Shown: positions 9,106-15,160 of the stretch, piece after piece | Layout of the letters: each line of letters opens with the position of its first letter | Numbering within the stretch: the stretch's first letter is position 1 | Origin: Betaproteobacteria bacterium Ga0077526 | GTDB taxonomy: Bacteria > Pseudomonadota > Gammaproteobacteria > Burkholderiales > Ga0077523 | Assembly: GCA_001464765.1 (NCBI GenBank) | Contig: LNDV01000034.1 | Span: 1,216,671-1,280,670, forward strand | Direction: 5' to 3' | DNA: 64,000 nt | Position numbers and translations under genes: made by a program | Notes under the pieces: generated by a model | Told to the model about the DNA's origin: nothing | Seen by the model: only the letters and a program-made list of their open reading frames with translations | Databases searched by the model: none

Positions 9106-9325
9106 ATCGCATTCACGCGTCGGCTGCAAAGCTGTCGCCCTAGCCGCGGACGAAAAGCCGATGTTCCCGCTGAATCCTTCCCGAACAACCCGCCCCATAC
9201 CGGCTCTATGCAGGCCGTGTCCGACCCATGCCCGGTTAGCAGGATGCACTTTCTCATCCGGCATCGGCCGTTCGGATCGTCCGAGTCGAGGAGAGAGTCG
9301 CGGTTAGTCGCGGTCTCTCCCGAAC
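9106..9325 (+). ncRNA. structured leader or small RNA upstream of the SEC-C/rsr operon
   Basis: This stretch runs from the predicted start of transcription to an intrinsic terminator at 9326-9360, 220 bases with no convincing gene. A 7-bp stem GGAGAGA (9290-9296) / TCTCTCC (9314-9320) sits immediately before the terminator hairpin. A short open frame at 9161-9307 has no good ribosome binding site and unconvincing composition. It could be a regulatory leader controlling read-through, or an independent RNA of about 250 bases. Confidence 0.45.
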
Positions 9326-9360
9326 AGGCCCGGACGTCCGCGAGGACCCGGGCCTTTTTC
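9326..9360 (+). terminator. intrinsic terminator or attenuator
   Basis: AGGCCCGG (9326-9333) pairs with CCGGGCCT (9348-9355), with an inner GTCC/GGAC stem and a GCGA loop, followed by five T (9355-9359). It lies between the left island promoter and the SEC-C gene, so rsr expression must read through it unless another promoter exists. Confidence 0.8.
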
Positions 9361-9429
9361 ATGCCGTCGTGGTCGCGGGTCGTCCCGTCGCACGAGTGAT
9401 GTCAGTGCCAATCAGGCAGGAGGTCGATC

Positions 9430-9668
9430 ATGAAACCCGACGAAGAAGAGATCGTGTGCTTTCCGCCCCACCAGCAAGCGTCGGCGTGGTTTCCCGTCCG
9501 AAACGCGCGTGAAGCGCGGTCGCCGGGTCGTACACGGTGAGAAGGACCTGACCGAGAAGCTAGGCCGGAAGGACCCGTGCCCGTGCGGCTCCGGGAAGTT
9601 GTTTCAGGCGGTGCTGCCTGCATAGCGGTCAGTTCGATGGCAGCAACCGGGATCACTACGAACGCTGA
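9430..9668 (+). pseudogene. small SEC-C zinc-motif protein, interrupted by two single-base insertions
   Basis: An ATG at 9430 follows AGGAGG by 6 bases. Read straight, translation leaves the correct frame at once; removing one A from AAA at 9433-9435 restores MNPTKKRSCAFRPTSKRRR and onward to TRVKRGRRVVHGEKDL and GRKDPCPCGSGK. Removing one T from TTT at 9602-9604 then gives LFRRCCLHSGQFDGSNRDHY and a stop at 9666-9668. GRxDPCPCGSGKxFxxCC is the SEC-C zinc-binding motif. Both lesions are +1 in homopolymers, so sequencing error, true decay or programmed slippage are all possible. The stop is 8 bases before rsr. Confidence 0.7.
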
Positions 9669-9676
9669 ATGACACG

Positions 9677-11302
9677 ATGCGAAAGCCCATGAAGAACGGT
9701 CGCTATGCGACGCCGAGAAAGCGTACGAGCCTGAAGCCGTCCCTTCAGCTCACGGGGGTGGCGGATTGGACGATTCGCGGCCATGTCGGCCATCGCAACC
9801 ACGAGGGTGCCGCCGCCTACGCCTATCGTGACGAGCACAAGCTCGCGCAGCTCGCCATGACCGGTTGCCTCAACCGTACCTTCTACGCGGATGGCGAGGC
9901 CCAGTTCAGTGCGGTTCGGGCGCTCGTCTCCCGGCTCGATCCGCTCTTCGTGGTCCAGACGGCGGTGTACGCGAGGAAGGTCGGGTACATGAAGGACATG
10001 CCCCTCCTCATCGCGGCTTGCCTGTCGACGGTCGATCCGACGTGGTTCGAGATCCTGTTCTCGCAGGTCGTGGACAACGGGAAGGCCCTGCGACGATTCG
10101 TCGGATTCATGCGCAGCGGTGTGGCGGGACGCCGTTCGCTCGGCTCCCGCCCGAAGGCGCTGGTGCAGAGATGGCTGCTCCAGGCGAGCGAGAACGCACT
10201 CCTGTACGCCTCGGTGGGCACCACGCCATCCCTCGCGGACGTGGTGAAGATGGTGCACCCGAAGCCGACCGAGCCGTGGCGTGCCGCGTGGTTCGCCTGG
10301 CTGCTGGGGCGCCCCTACGACGTGTCGGAACTTCCCCCGCTGACCCGCGCCTTGGAGGAATTCAAGAGACTGCGCCGCCTCGGCCAGGACGCGGACGTGC
10401 CCGATGTGCCTTTCCAGATGCTGACGGGACTTCCCCTGCGGACGGAGGACTGGTCGCGGATCGCCGTGACCGGCTCGTGGCAGATGGTGCGTCAGGGGCT
10501 CAACACGTTCGCGCGTCATGGGGCCCTCGAGGATGGCAAGACGGTAGGCTCGGTGTCGAGAAAGCTCACCAACGCCGCACTCATGCGGCGGGCCAGGGTG
10601 ATGCCTTACCAGGTCATGGTGACGGCGTACAGCCTGGATGAGCAGGTTCCGGAGTCGGTGCGTCGGGCATTGGAGTCGTGTCTGGAGATGGCGCTGGACC
10701 TTGTGCCGAGATTTCGCGGGCACGTGTTCGTCTGTCCGGATCTGTCGGGGTCCATGGAGTCTCCCGTCACCGGCTATCGGGGTTCGGCCAGCACGAGCGT
10801 GCGGTGCATCGATGTCGCGGCTCTAGTGGCGTCTGCCGTCGTACGGAAGAATCCCGAGGCATGCGTTCTGCCCTTCGAATGGGATGTCGTCGAAGTCGAA
10901 ATCGATGCGCGTGCCGCGGTCCTCGAGAACGCCAACCTTCTCGCCGCGCTCGGAGGTGGAGGTACGAACTGCAGCGCACCGCTCGCCTGGATCAACGAGA
11001 GAAAGCTTCCGGTCGACTGGGTCGTCCTCATCTCCGACAACGAGTCCTGGGTGGATGCCAGAGACGGGCAGGACACCGAAACAATGATCCAGTGGGGCCT
11101 GCTGAAATGGCGAAATCCTCATGCCAGGCTCCTGTGCATCGATCTGCAGCCCAACGGTTCGATGCAGGCACCGGAGCGGGACGACATCATGAACGTCGGC
11201 GGGTTCTCGGATGACGTCTTCCGGCTCATGGCGGAGTTCGCTGAAGGTACGACGACGGGTGATCACTGGGTGAGGGAGATCGAGCGTGTCGAGCTGATCT
11301 GA
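9677..11302 (+). CDS. rsr: Rsr, bacterial Ro60 orthologue (TROVE plus von Willebrand A domains)
   Basis: 541 residues, normal length. Ro-family rings bind Y RNAs on their outer surface and misfolded or structured RNA ends in the central hole; in bacteria Rsr works with exonucleases in rRNA maturation and RNA decay. The HEAT-like TROVE domain covers about 20-335 (start LQLTGVADWTIRGH, then QLAMTGCLNRTFY). The vWA domain follows, with an intact metal site DLSGS at 355-359, a GGGTNC segment and LISDNESW. It follows the SEC-C frame by 8 bases and precedes two Y-RNA-like structures; a small hairpin (GGAAGAC/GTCTTCC, 11312-11330) lies just after the stop. Confidence 0.95.
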   Translation: MRKPMKNGRYATPRKRTSLKPSLQLTGVADWTIRGHVGHRNHEGAAAYAYRDEHKLAQLAMTGCLNRTFYADGEAQFSAVRALVSRLDPLFVVQTAVYARKVGYMKDMPLLIAACLSTVDPTWFEILFSQVVDNGKALRRFVGFMRSGVAGRRSLGSRPKALVQRWLLQASENALLYASVGTTPSLADVVKMVHPKPTEPWRAAWFAWLLGRPYDVSELPPLTRALEEFKRLRRLGQDADVPDVPFQMLTGLPLRTEDWSRIAVTGSWQMVRQGLNTFARHGALEDGKTVGSVSRKLTNAALMRRARVMPYQVMVTAYSLDEQVPESVRRALESCLEMALDLVPRFRGHVFVCPDLSGSMESPVTGYRGSASTSVRCIDVAALVASAVVRKNPEACVLPFEWDVVEVEIDARAAVLENANLLAALGGGGTNCSAPLAWINERKLPVDWVVLISDNESWVDARDGQDTETMIQWGLLKWRNPHARLLCIDLQPNGSMQAPERDDIMNVGGFSDDVFRLMAEFAEGTTTGDHWVREIERVELI

Positions 11303-11344
11303 TTGGCGCCGGGAAGACCGAGAGTCTTCCGGGTCGATGTTTGC

Positions 11345-11424
11345 GGAGCACCGCGCCGGGAATGCGGGTGGGAGTACAGCACTGAGAGCTACCTCACCTT
11401 CCTCTCGTCACGGCGCGGTGCTCC
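11345..11424 (+). ncRNA. Y-RNA-like stem-loop (candidate second Y RNA)
   Basis: A perfect 14-bp stem joins 11345-11358 (GGAGCACCGCGCCG) to 11411-11424. Inside, after an internal loop, GGTGGG-A-GTA (11367-11376, bulged A) pairs with TACCTCACC (11390-11398), leaving a 13-base loop. Closed ends, internal loop, and a bulged inner helix give a Y-RNA-like outline, and Y RNAs are usually encoded beside rsr. A further hairpin CTCCAGG/CCTGGAG (11425-11431/11452-11458) abuts it. No tRNA-like module is present here. It could instead be a processed 3' end of the rsr message. Confidence 0.55.
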
Positions 11425-11505
11425 CTCCAGGTTGCGACGTTGTTTACGTTGCCTGGAGAAGGTTTGTCGAGCATGAGGTGGAGGCACGGCCTCGTGCAAG
11501 TGTTC

Positions 11506-11637
11506 GAGTCGTCGCACGGCGAATGCCGGTGAAACTACAGTGGCGCGGGTTCGAGTCCCGCCGGTTCCACATCAGGGGGACCGTAGCTCAGTGGTTAGAG
11601 CATGTTTTCACCAACGATCGTCGCCGTGCGGCGGCTC
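11506..11637 (+). ncRNA. yrlA: YrlA-type Y RNA with circularly permuted tRNA-like domain
   Basis: The outer Y stem is 17 continuous pairs (two G-U): 11506-11522 with 11621-11637. After an internal loop, GGTGAAA (11528-11534) pairs with TTTCACC (11606-11612), equivalent to an anticodon stem. Inside is a tRNA mimic in permuted order: T arm GCGGG-TTCGAGT-CCCGC (11545-11561), acceptor 3' strand CGGTTCC (11562-11568), an 8-base closing loop, acceptor 5' strand GGGACCG (11577-11583; 7 pairs, one G-U), TA, then D arm GCTC-AGTGGTTA-GAGC (11586-11601). This is the published architecture of bacterial YrlA RNAs, which tether Rsr to partners. The true ends are not known. Confidence 0.88.
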
Positions 11638-11657
11638 ACCTTCGGGAATGTCGGCGC

Positions 11658-11677
11658 CGGAGTCATGGAAGACTCCG
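11658..11677. terminator. hairpin between the Y RNA and the convergent rtcB gene
   Basis: CGGAGTC (11658-11664) pairs perfectly with GACTCCG (11671-11677) around a 6-base loop. It has no T tract on either strand, so intrinsic termination is uncertain; it may act as an end structure for the Y RNA or the rtcB message, which converge here. Confidence 0.4.
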
Positions 11678-11688
11678 ACGTCGACAAC

Positions 11689-12906
11689 CTACCCCTTCAC
11701 ACACACCACCTGCTTCAGCGTGTGCACGATCTCCACCAGGTCGCGCTGGGCTTCCATGACGGCGTCGATGTCCTTGTAGGCCGCGGGCGTCTCGTCGATG
11801 ACGTCCTTGTCCTTGCGGCACTCGACCCCTTCCGTGGCAGCGCGGTGATCAGCCAGCGTGAAGCGGCGCTTGGCCTCGGAGCGGCTCATCACCCGACCCG
11901 CGCCGTGGCTGCAGCTTTCGAACGAGTGCGGGTTGCCCCGACCGCGCACGATGAAGCTGCGTGCGCCCATACTGCCGGGGATGATGCCGAGCTCGCCCGC
12001 CTTCGCGCTCACGGCACCTTTGCGGGTGACGTACACGTCCTCGCCGAAATGACGCTCCTTCTGCACGTAGTTGTGGTGGCAGTTCACGGCTTCAACGTGA
12101 GCCTGGAAACGCTTGTGGATCACCTTCTGGACGGCTTCGATCACGCTTCGCATCATCACTTCGCGATTGATCGCCGCGAAGTTCTGCGCCCAGCTCACCG
12201 CGCGCACGTAGTCGCGGAAGTGCCGGCTGCCTTCCTCGAAGTACGCGAGGTCGCGATCGGGCAGGTTGACCTGATGGCGCATGGCGTCCTGGCGGGCGAG
12301 CTCGATGAACATTGTCCCGATGAAGTTGCCGACGCCCCGGGAGCCCGAATGCAGCATCAGCCAGACCGCCCCCGATTCGTCCAGGCACACCTCGATGAAG
12401 TGATTGCCCGACCCGAGTGTGCCCAGGTGCTGGATGTGGTTGGTCTTCTCCAGTCTGGGGTAGTCGCGGCACAGCTCGGTGAACTCGGGTTGCAGCCGCG
12501 CCCACGCGGTGTCCACGGTACCGGGCGGCTTCTGCCAGGCGCCAGGGTCCCGCCGGCCGGGCACGCGCCCGTGCGGCACCGCGCGTTCGATGGCCGAGCG
12601 AAGCGGGTTCAGGTTGTCCGGGAGATCTTCGGCCGAGAGCGTCGTCTTGCACGCCATCATCCCGCAGCCGATATCCACGCCCACGGCGGCAGGGATGATC
12701 GCCCGCAGGGTCGGGATCACCGACCCGACGGTCGCGCCGATGCCGAAGTGCACGTCCGGCATGGCCGCGATGTGTCGGAAGACGATCGGCAGGCGTGCGG
12801 CGTTCTCCAGCTGGCGCCTGGCTGCGTCTTCCACGGGTACGCCCCGGGTCCACATCTTGAGGGGCACGCCACCGGGGATGTCCTGGTGGAGGTAGTTCGA
12901 TTCCAT
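11689..12906 (-). CDS. rtcB: RtcB RNA ligase (3'-phosphate / 2',3'-cyclic phosphate to 5'-OH)
   Basis: 405 residues from the second of two adjacent ATGs (12906), which lies 7 bases from GGAG; the first is at 12909. RtcB seals 5'-OH ends to 3'-phosphate or cyclic-phosphate ends using GTP and manganese, repairing nuclease-cut tRNA and rRNA. Active-site motifs are intact: VGVDIGCGM (metal Asp and Cys), GSGNHFIE, HSGSRGVG, NCHHNYV, and SHGAGR with the guanylated histidine at residue 334. It is the last gene of the right-arm operon, after the HNH gene. No rtcA or archease gene is nearby. Confidence 0.96.
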   Translation of the reverse strand: MESNYLHQDIPGGVPLKMWTRGVPVEDAARRQLENAARLPIVFRHIAAMPDVHFGIGATVGSVIPTLRAIIPAAVGVDIGCGMMACKTTLSAEDLPDNLNPLRSAIERAVPHGRVPGRRDPGAWQKPPGTVDTAWARLQPEFTELCRDYPRLEKTNHIQHLGTLGSGNHFIEVCLDESGAVWLMLHSGSRGVGNFIGTMFIELARQDAMRHQVNLPDRDLAYFEEGSRHFRDYVRAVSWAQNFAAINREVMMRSVIEAVQKVIHKRFQAHVEAVNCHHNYVQKERHFGEDVYVTRKGAVSAKAGELGIIPGSMGARSFIVRGRGNPHSFESCSHGAGRVMSRSEAKRRFTLADHRAATEGVECRKDKDVIDETPAAYKDIDAVMEAQRDLVEIVHTLKQVVCVKG

Positions 12907-12924
12907 CATCGTTCTCCATTATGG

Positions 12925-12957
12925 GCGCCTGCGCGGCATTCGGGCCGGCGCAGGCGC
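12925..12957 (-). other. intercistronic hairpin between the HNH gene and rtcB
   Basis: GCGCCTGCGC (12925-12934) pairs perfectly with GCGCAGGCGC (12948-12957) around a 13-base loop. No T run follows, so it is more likely an mRNA stability or processing element than a terminator. Confidence 0.5.
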
Positions 12958-12962
12958 ACGCT

Positions 12963-13538
12963 TCAGTGCAGTCGTGAGTCCTTCGGCAGGCGGGCCGCCA
13001 GCCATTCATGGACGTCCGCCCGCACGTGCCGGCCCGCCAGCAGGAAGGCCTCGAAGCGGTTCGGCACGTAGGGCAGGTACAGCAGCGACATTCCCGCTTC
13101 CTCGGGCGTTCGGTCGGCCTTGCGGCCATTGCAGGGGCCGCACGCCGTCACGAGATTCATCCAGGTCCAGCGACCGCCCCGGGACTCCGGCACGATGTGC
13201 TCGCACTGCAGTTCGCTCTCGCGGAAGCGACCCCCGCAATAGGCGCAGGTCATCCGGTCCCGACGAAAGAGTTTGCTCCGCGAGAATGCCGGAGGCTCCG
13301 CGAACAGGTTGATTGCCGCTGCACCGCGTAGCGCGACAATCGGCGGAACGTCGATCACGGACCGGCAACCCCGCGCCACATTGAAGCCGCCTCGCAGCGT
13401 GGCGAGCGGACCGTCGCCGTGTGTCCACGCGACGGCATCGGTGGCAACGTGTACCGCCGCGTGCTCGAGCGAGATCCACGCCTGCGGCGTTCCCTGGACA
13501 TCGAGTTGCAGCACCTGGTGTTCGTGGCGGTGTGACAT
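12963..13538 (-). CDS. HNH-family endonuclease-like protein
   Basis: 191 residues. The ATG at 13538 has AGGAGG 7 bases upstream, so the much longer upstream open frame is rejected. The C-terminal half holds a complete HNH signature with zinc ribbon: CAYCGGRF, then CEHIVPESRGG (first His pair), NLVTACGPCNGRKAD. The N-terminal half (to about residue 90) has no recognised domain. Single HNH proteins of this kind may cut DNA or, less often, RNA; the catalytic residues look intact. It is in the same transcript as rtcB, 54 bases ahead of it, under the palindrome-bearing promoter. Confidence 0.85.
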   Translation of the reverse strand: MSHRHEHQVLQLDVQGTPQAWISLEHAAVHVATDAVAWTHGDGPLATLRGGFNVARGCRSVIDVPPIVALRGAAAINLFAEPPAFSRSKLFRRDRMTCAYCGGRFRESELQCEHIVPESRGGRWTWMNLVTACGPCNGRKADRTPEEAGMSLLYLPYVPNRFEAFLLAGRHVRADVHEWLAARLPKDSRLH

Positions 13539-13605
13539 GTTCGGCCTCCTCGCGCGGGCCTGTCGATTCATCATTGGCGCTTTCGCACCGGTCATTCGGA
13601 ACTTC

Positions 13606-13647
13606 CGAAAACGAAGAGGCCCGGATCCTCTCGGCATCCGGGCCTCT
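13606..13647 (-). terminator. intrinsic terminator or attenuator upstream of the HNH-rtcB genes
   Basis: Read on the minus strand, AGAGGCCCGGAT pairs perfectly over 12 bp with ATCCGGGCCTCT (13636-13647 with 13615-13626) around a 9-base loop, followed by TCGTTTTC. It separates the 63-residue gene from the HNH gene. Its core resembles the terminator at 9326-9360 in the other arm. Confidence 0.75.
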
Positions 13648-13675
13648 GTCTGTGCAGAGTGAGCGCGACGCATTG

Positions 13676-13867
13676 CTATGCGTCGTTTTCTCCCGGTGTG
13701 GCCCGCCAGGGCAGAGGTGCCGGCAGGTGCAGTCCTTCCCGGTCCTGTACGGGGAAGGGCGACCGGCTGTCGACAACGACCGCCAGTGGCGCAACCGCCG
13801 TGCCGCGCCCGCACACGACCAAGGCGGCTACGGGCCAAGGTGTTCCGGTGATGATCTGCGTTCTCAC
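13676..13867 (-). CDS. hypothetical small protein, first gene of the right-arm operon
   Basis: 63 residues with a GTG start at 13867 preceded by AAGGAAAG 6 bases upstream. It begins MRTQIITGTPWPVAALVVCG and contains AVAPLAVVVDSRSPFPVQD. No domain, signal peptide or membrane segment is recognised. Its placement 64 bases after the predicted transcription start and directly before an intrinsic terminator suggests that it is either a real small protein or a leader peptide. Its job is unknown. Confidence 0.55.
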   Translation of the reverse strand: MRTQIITGTPWPVAALVVCGRGTAVAPLAVVVDSRSPFPVQDREGLHLPAPLPWRATPGENDA

Positions 13868-13937
13868 GGTGTGCTTTCCTTCACGGCAACGGTGGCGACG
13901 GCGATAGCCCGAGCTTCACGCTGTTCAATGGGCGTGA

Positions 13938-13966
13938 ACTGTAAATAGTCTTTACGATGTCGTCAA
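13938..13966 (-). promoter_or_regulatory. sigma70-like promoter with embedded palindromic operator (right arm of RNA-repair island)
   Basis: On the minus strand, TTGACG (13966-13961) and TACAGT (13943-13938) are 17 bases apart. The spacer carries GTAAAGACTATTTAC (13955-13941), matching 13 of 15 bases of the palindrome in the left promoter at 9082-9096 and lying at the same distance from the -35. This conserved placement argues for one shared regulator of both arms. It is an AT-rich patch in GC-rich surroundings. Confidence 0.75.
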
Positions 13967-14013
13967 GCGAGCAAGGGGGCGGTCGGACCGGTGGCGTGTC
14001 GGAACGACAGGCG

Positions 14014-14238
14014 TCAGCCGACTGGCGGACGTGTCTCGGCGATCGCAGCGCCCTGTGCCAGGGCGGCAAGGCAGCGGACACAAAGGCATCCGGTATAGCG
14101 GTCCCGGAGGGAGGCGATGATCTCCGGTGCGAGCTTGACGGTCGTGCAGGCGCAGGGACCCGGATCGTCGATGCCGCAGTGGAAGGCTCCCCCGCAGCGC
14201 GGGCAGCGGTCTGACGAGGAGGCGCCGGGTGTGCTCAA
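14014..14238 (-). CDS. cysteine-rich CWC family protein
   Basis: 74 residues with CPRCGGAFHCGIDDPGPCAC and YTGCLCVRCLAALAQ, eight cysteines in the spacing of the cysteine-rich CWC family, likely a small metal-binding protein. Function in the family is unknown. It lies 25 bases downstream of the 110-residue conserved gene on the same strand, just outside the right promoter of the RNA-repair island. Confidence 0.75.
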   Translation of the reverse strand: MSTPGASSSDRCPRCGGAFHCGIDDPGPCACTTVKLAPEIIASLRDRYTGCLCVRCLAALAQGAAIAETRPPVG

Positions 14239-14263
14239 GGCCGTACGCGTTCAGACGTGCCGA

Positions 14264-14596
14264 TCAGCGGCGCCGGAAGGGCAGGACCTCGCCCTGAGAC
14301 GGCTGCTCTCCGGCGTCCCGGGGTGTCACGTCCAACACCCGCTGCAGCAGGGCGGGGGAGACGTTCCATTGGGCGCCGCCGTCGGTCAGCACGGTGACGG
14401 TCTTGCGGTTGTGGCGGATGAGGACGCCGAACTGCACCGGCTGGCCATCCGGCTCGAAGCACACGCGGTCGCCGACGTGGAACTCGACCATCCGCTCGTC
14501 CGTTCGTTTCTGCTGGAGGTACTTGAGCCGTGCCACGACCTGCCGGTTGAGTGCGAGCAGTTCGTCTTCGGTGAGCGTCGTGATGTCGATTGCCAT
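14264..14596 (-). CDS. conserved hypothetical protein
   Basis: 110 residues. The ATG at 14596 follows an AGGAGA site at 6-7 bases, so the longer frame is not used. The N-terminal half is helical (TEDELLALNRQVVARLKYLQ); the C-terminal half is a small beta region (FHVGDRVCFEPDGQPVQFGV, NRKTVTVLTDGGAQWNVSP) that looks like an SH3- or KOW-like barrel. I recognise the pattern from other proteobacterial hypothetical proteins, but no function is known to me. Confidence 0.7.
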   Translation of the reverse strand: MAIDITTLTEDELLALNRQVVARLKYLQQKRTDERMVEFHVGDRVCFEPDGQPVQFGVLIRHNRKTVTVLTDGGAQWNVSPALLQRVLDVTPRDAGEQPSQGEVLPFRRR

Positions 14597-14655
14597 ATCC
14601 GGTCTCCTGCAGTCTCTTCTCTTTGACGCAAGGATTCCGCGGCGTGACCCGGAAG

Positions 14656-15135
14656 TCAACCCGGGATTGGCGGGAACAGGGGCTCCACCCGGACTTCGGT
14701 CCTGACCGAACTGGCGATGAAGCACTCCTCGTGCGCTTCGTGGTGCATGGCGACGATCTCGTCCCGCGACGGGAGCACTTCACCGGAGAAGACGACGTCC
14801 GGTCGCAGCGTGACCACGGTCATTGCAAGCTTCCCTTCGGCATTCTTTGCCATGATGCCGATGGCCTCGTCGCGATACCGATCGATCCGGAACTGTCGCG
14901 CGGCTGCGATGGAGAGAAACCAGAGCATGTGGCAGCTTGCGAGGGAGGCGACGAACGCCTCCTCCGGATCCACTGCGGCAGGATCGGAGAACGGCACACG
15001 GACCACGTGCGGCGAAGACGAGCCGGCGATCTCGACACCGCCATCGAAGCGGATGAGATGGCGGCGGCTGTAACGGTTGTCGACGAACGCCTGGTCTTCA
15101 CGTTCCCACTGGACTTCGGCGGTATAGGCTGCCAT
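14656..15135 (-). CDS. OsmC/Ohr family protein
   Basis: 159 residues. OsmC-type proteins reduce organic hydroperoxides with two cysteines. One catalytic cysteine is in the signature LASCHMLWFL near residue 74; the second is in HHEAHEECFIASSV near residue 138. The middle HVVRVPFSDPAAVDPEEAFV matches the family's substrate-pocket loop. It is separated from the dynamin-like gene by 25 bases on the same strand. Confidence 0.85.
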   Translation of the reverse strand: MAAYTAEVQWEREDQAFVDNRYSRRHLIRFDGGVEIAGSSSPHVVRVPFSDPAAVDPEEAFVASLASCHMLWFLSIAAARQFRIDRYRDEAIGIMAKNAEGKLAMTVVTLRPDVVFSGEVLPSRDEIVAMHHEAHEECFIASSVRTEVRVEPLFPPIPG

Positions 15136-15160
15136 CGATTGCCTCCGGGTTGGCGCAGCG

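Noticed and set aside
9161..9307. A 48-codon protein in the leader of the SEC-C/rsr operon
   Set aside because: No good ribosome binding site, an unprotein-like arginine/proline composition, and overlap with a stable hairpin; treated as leader RNA.
11545..11602. A tRNA gene, suggested by a perfect T arm and a perfect D arm
   Set aside because: The T arm comes before the D arm, there is no anticodon loop, and the acceptor strands join through a closed loop. The surrounding 17-bp stem shows it is part of a YrlA RNA.
12963..13838. A 291-residue HNH protein using the longest open frame
   Set aside because: The first 100 residues would run through the intrinsic terminator and the small upstream gene; AGGAGG places the start at 13538.
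13936..13960. A LexA (SOS) box at the right-arm promoter
   Set aside because: CTGT is present but the required ACAG at N8 spacing is not, and the left-arm site does not fit a LexA box either. The GTAAAGAC palindrome explains both sites better.
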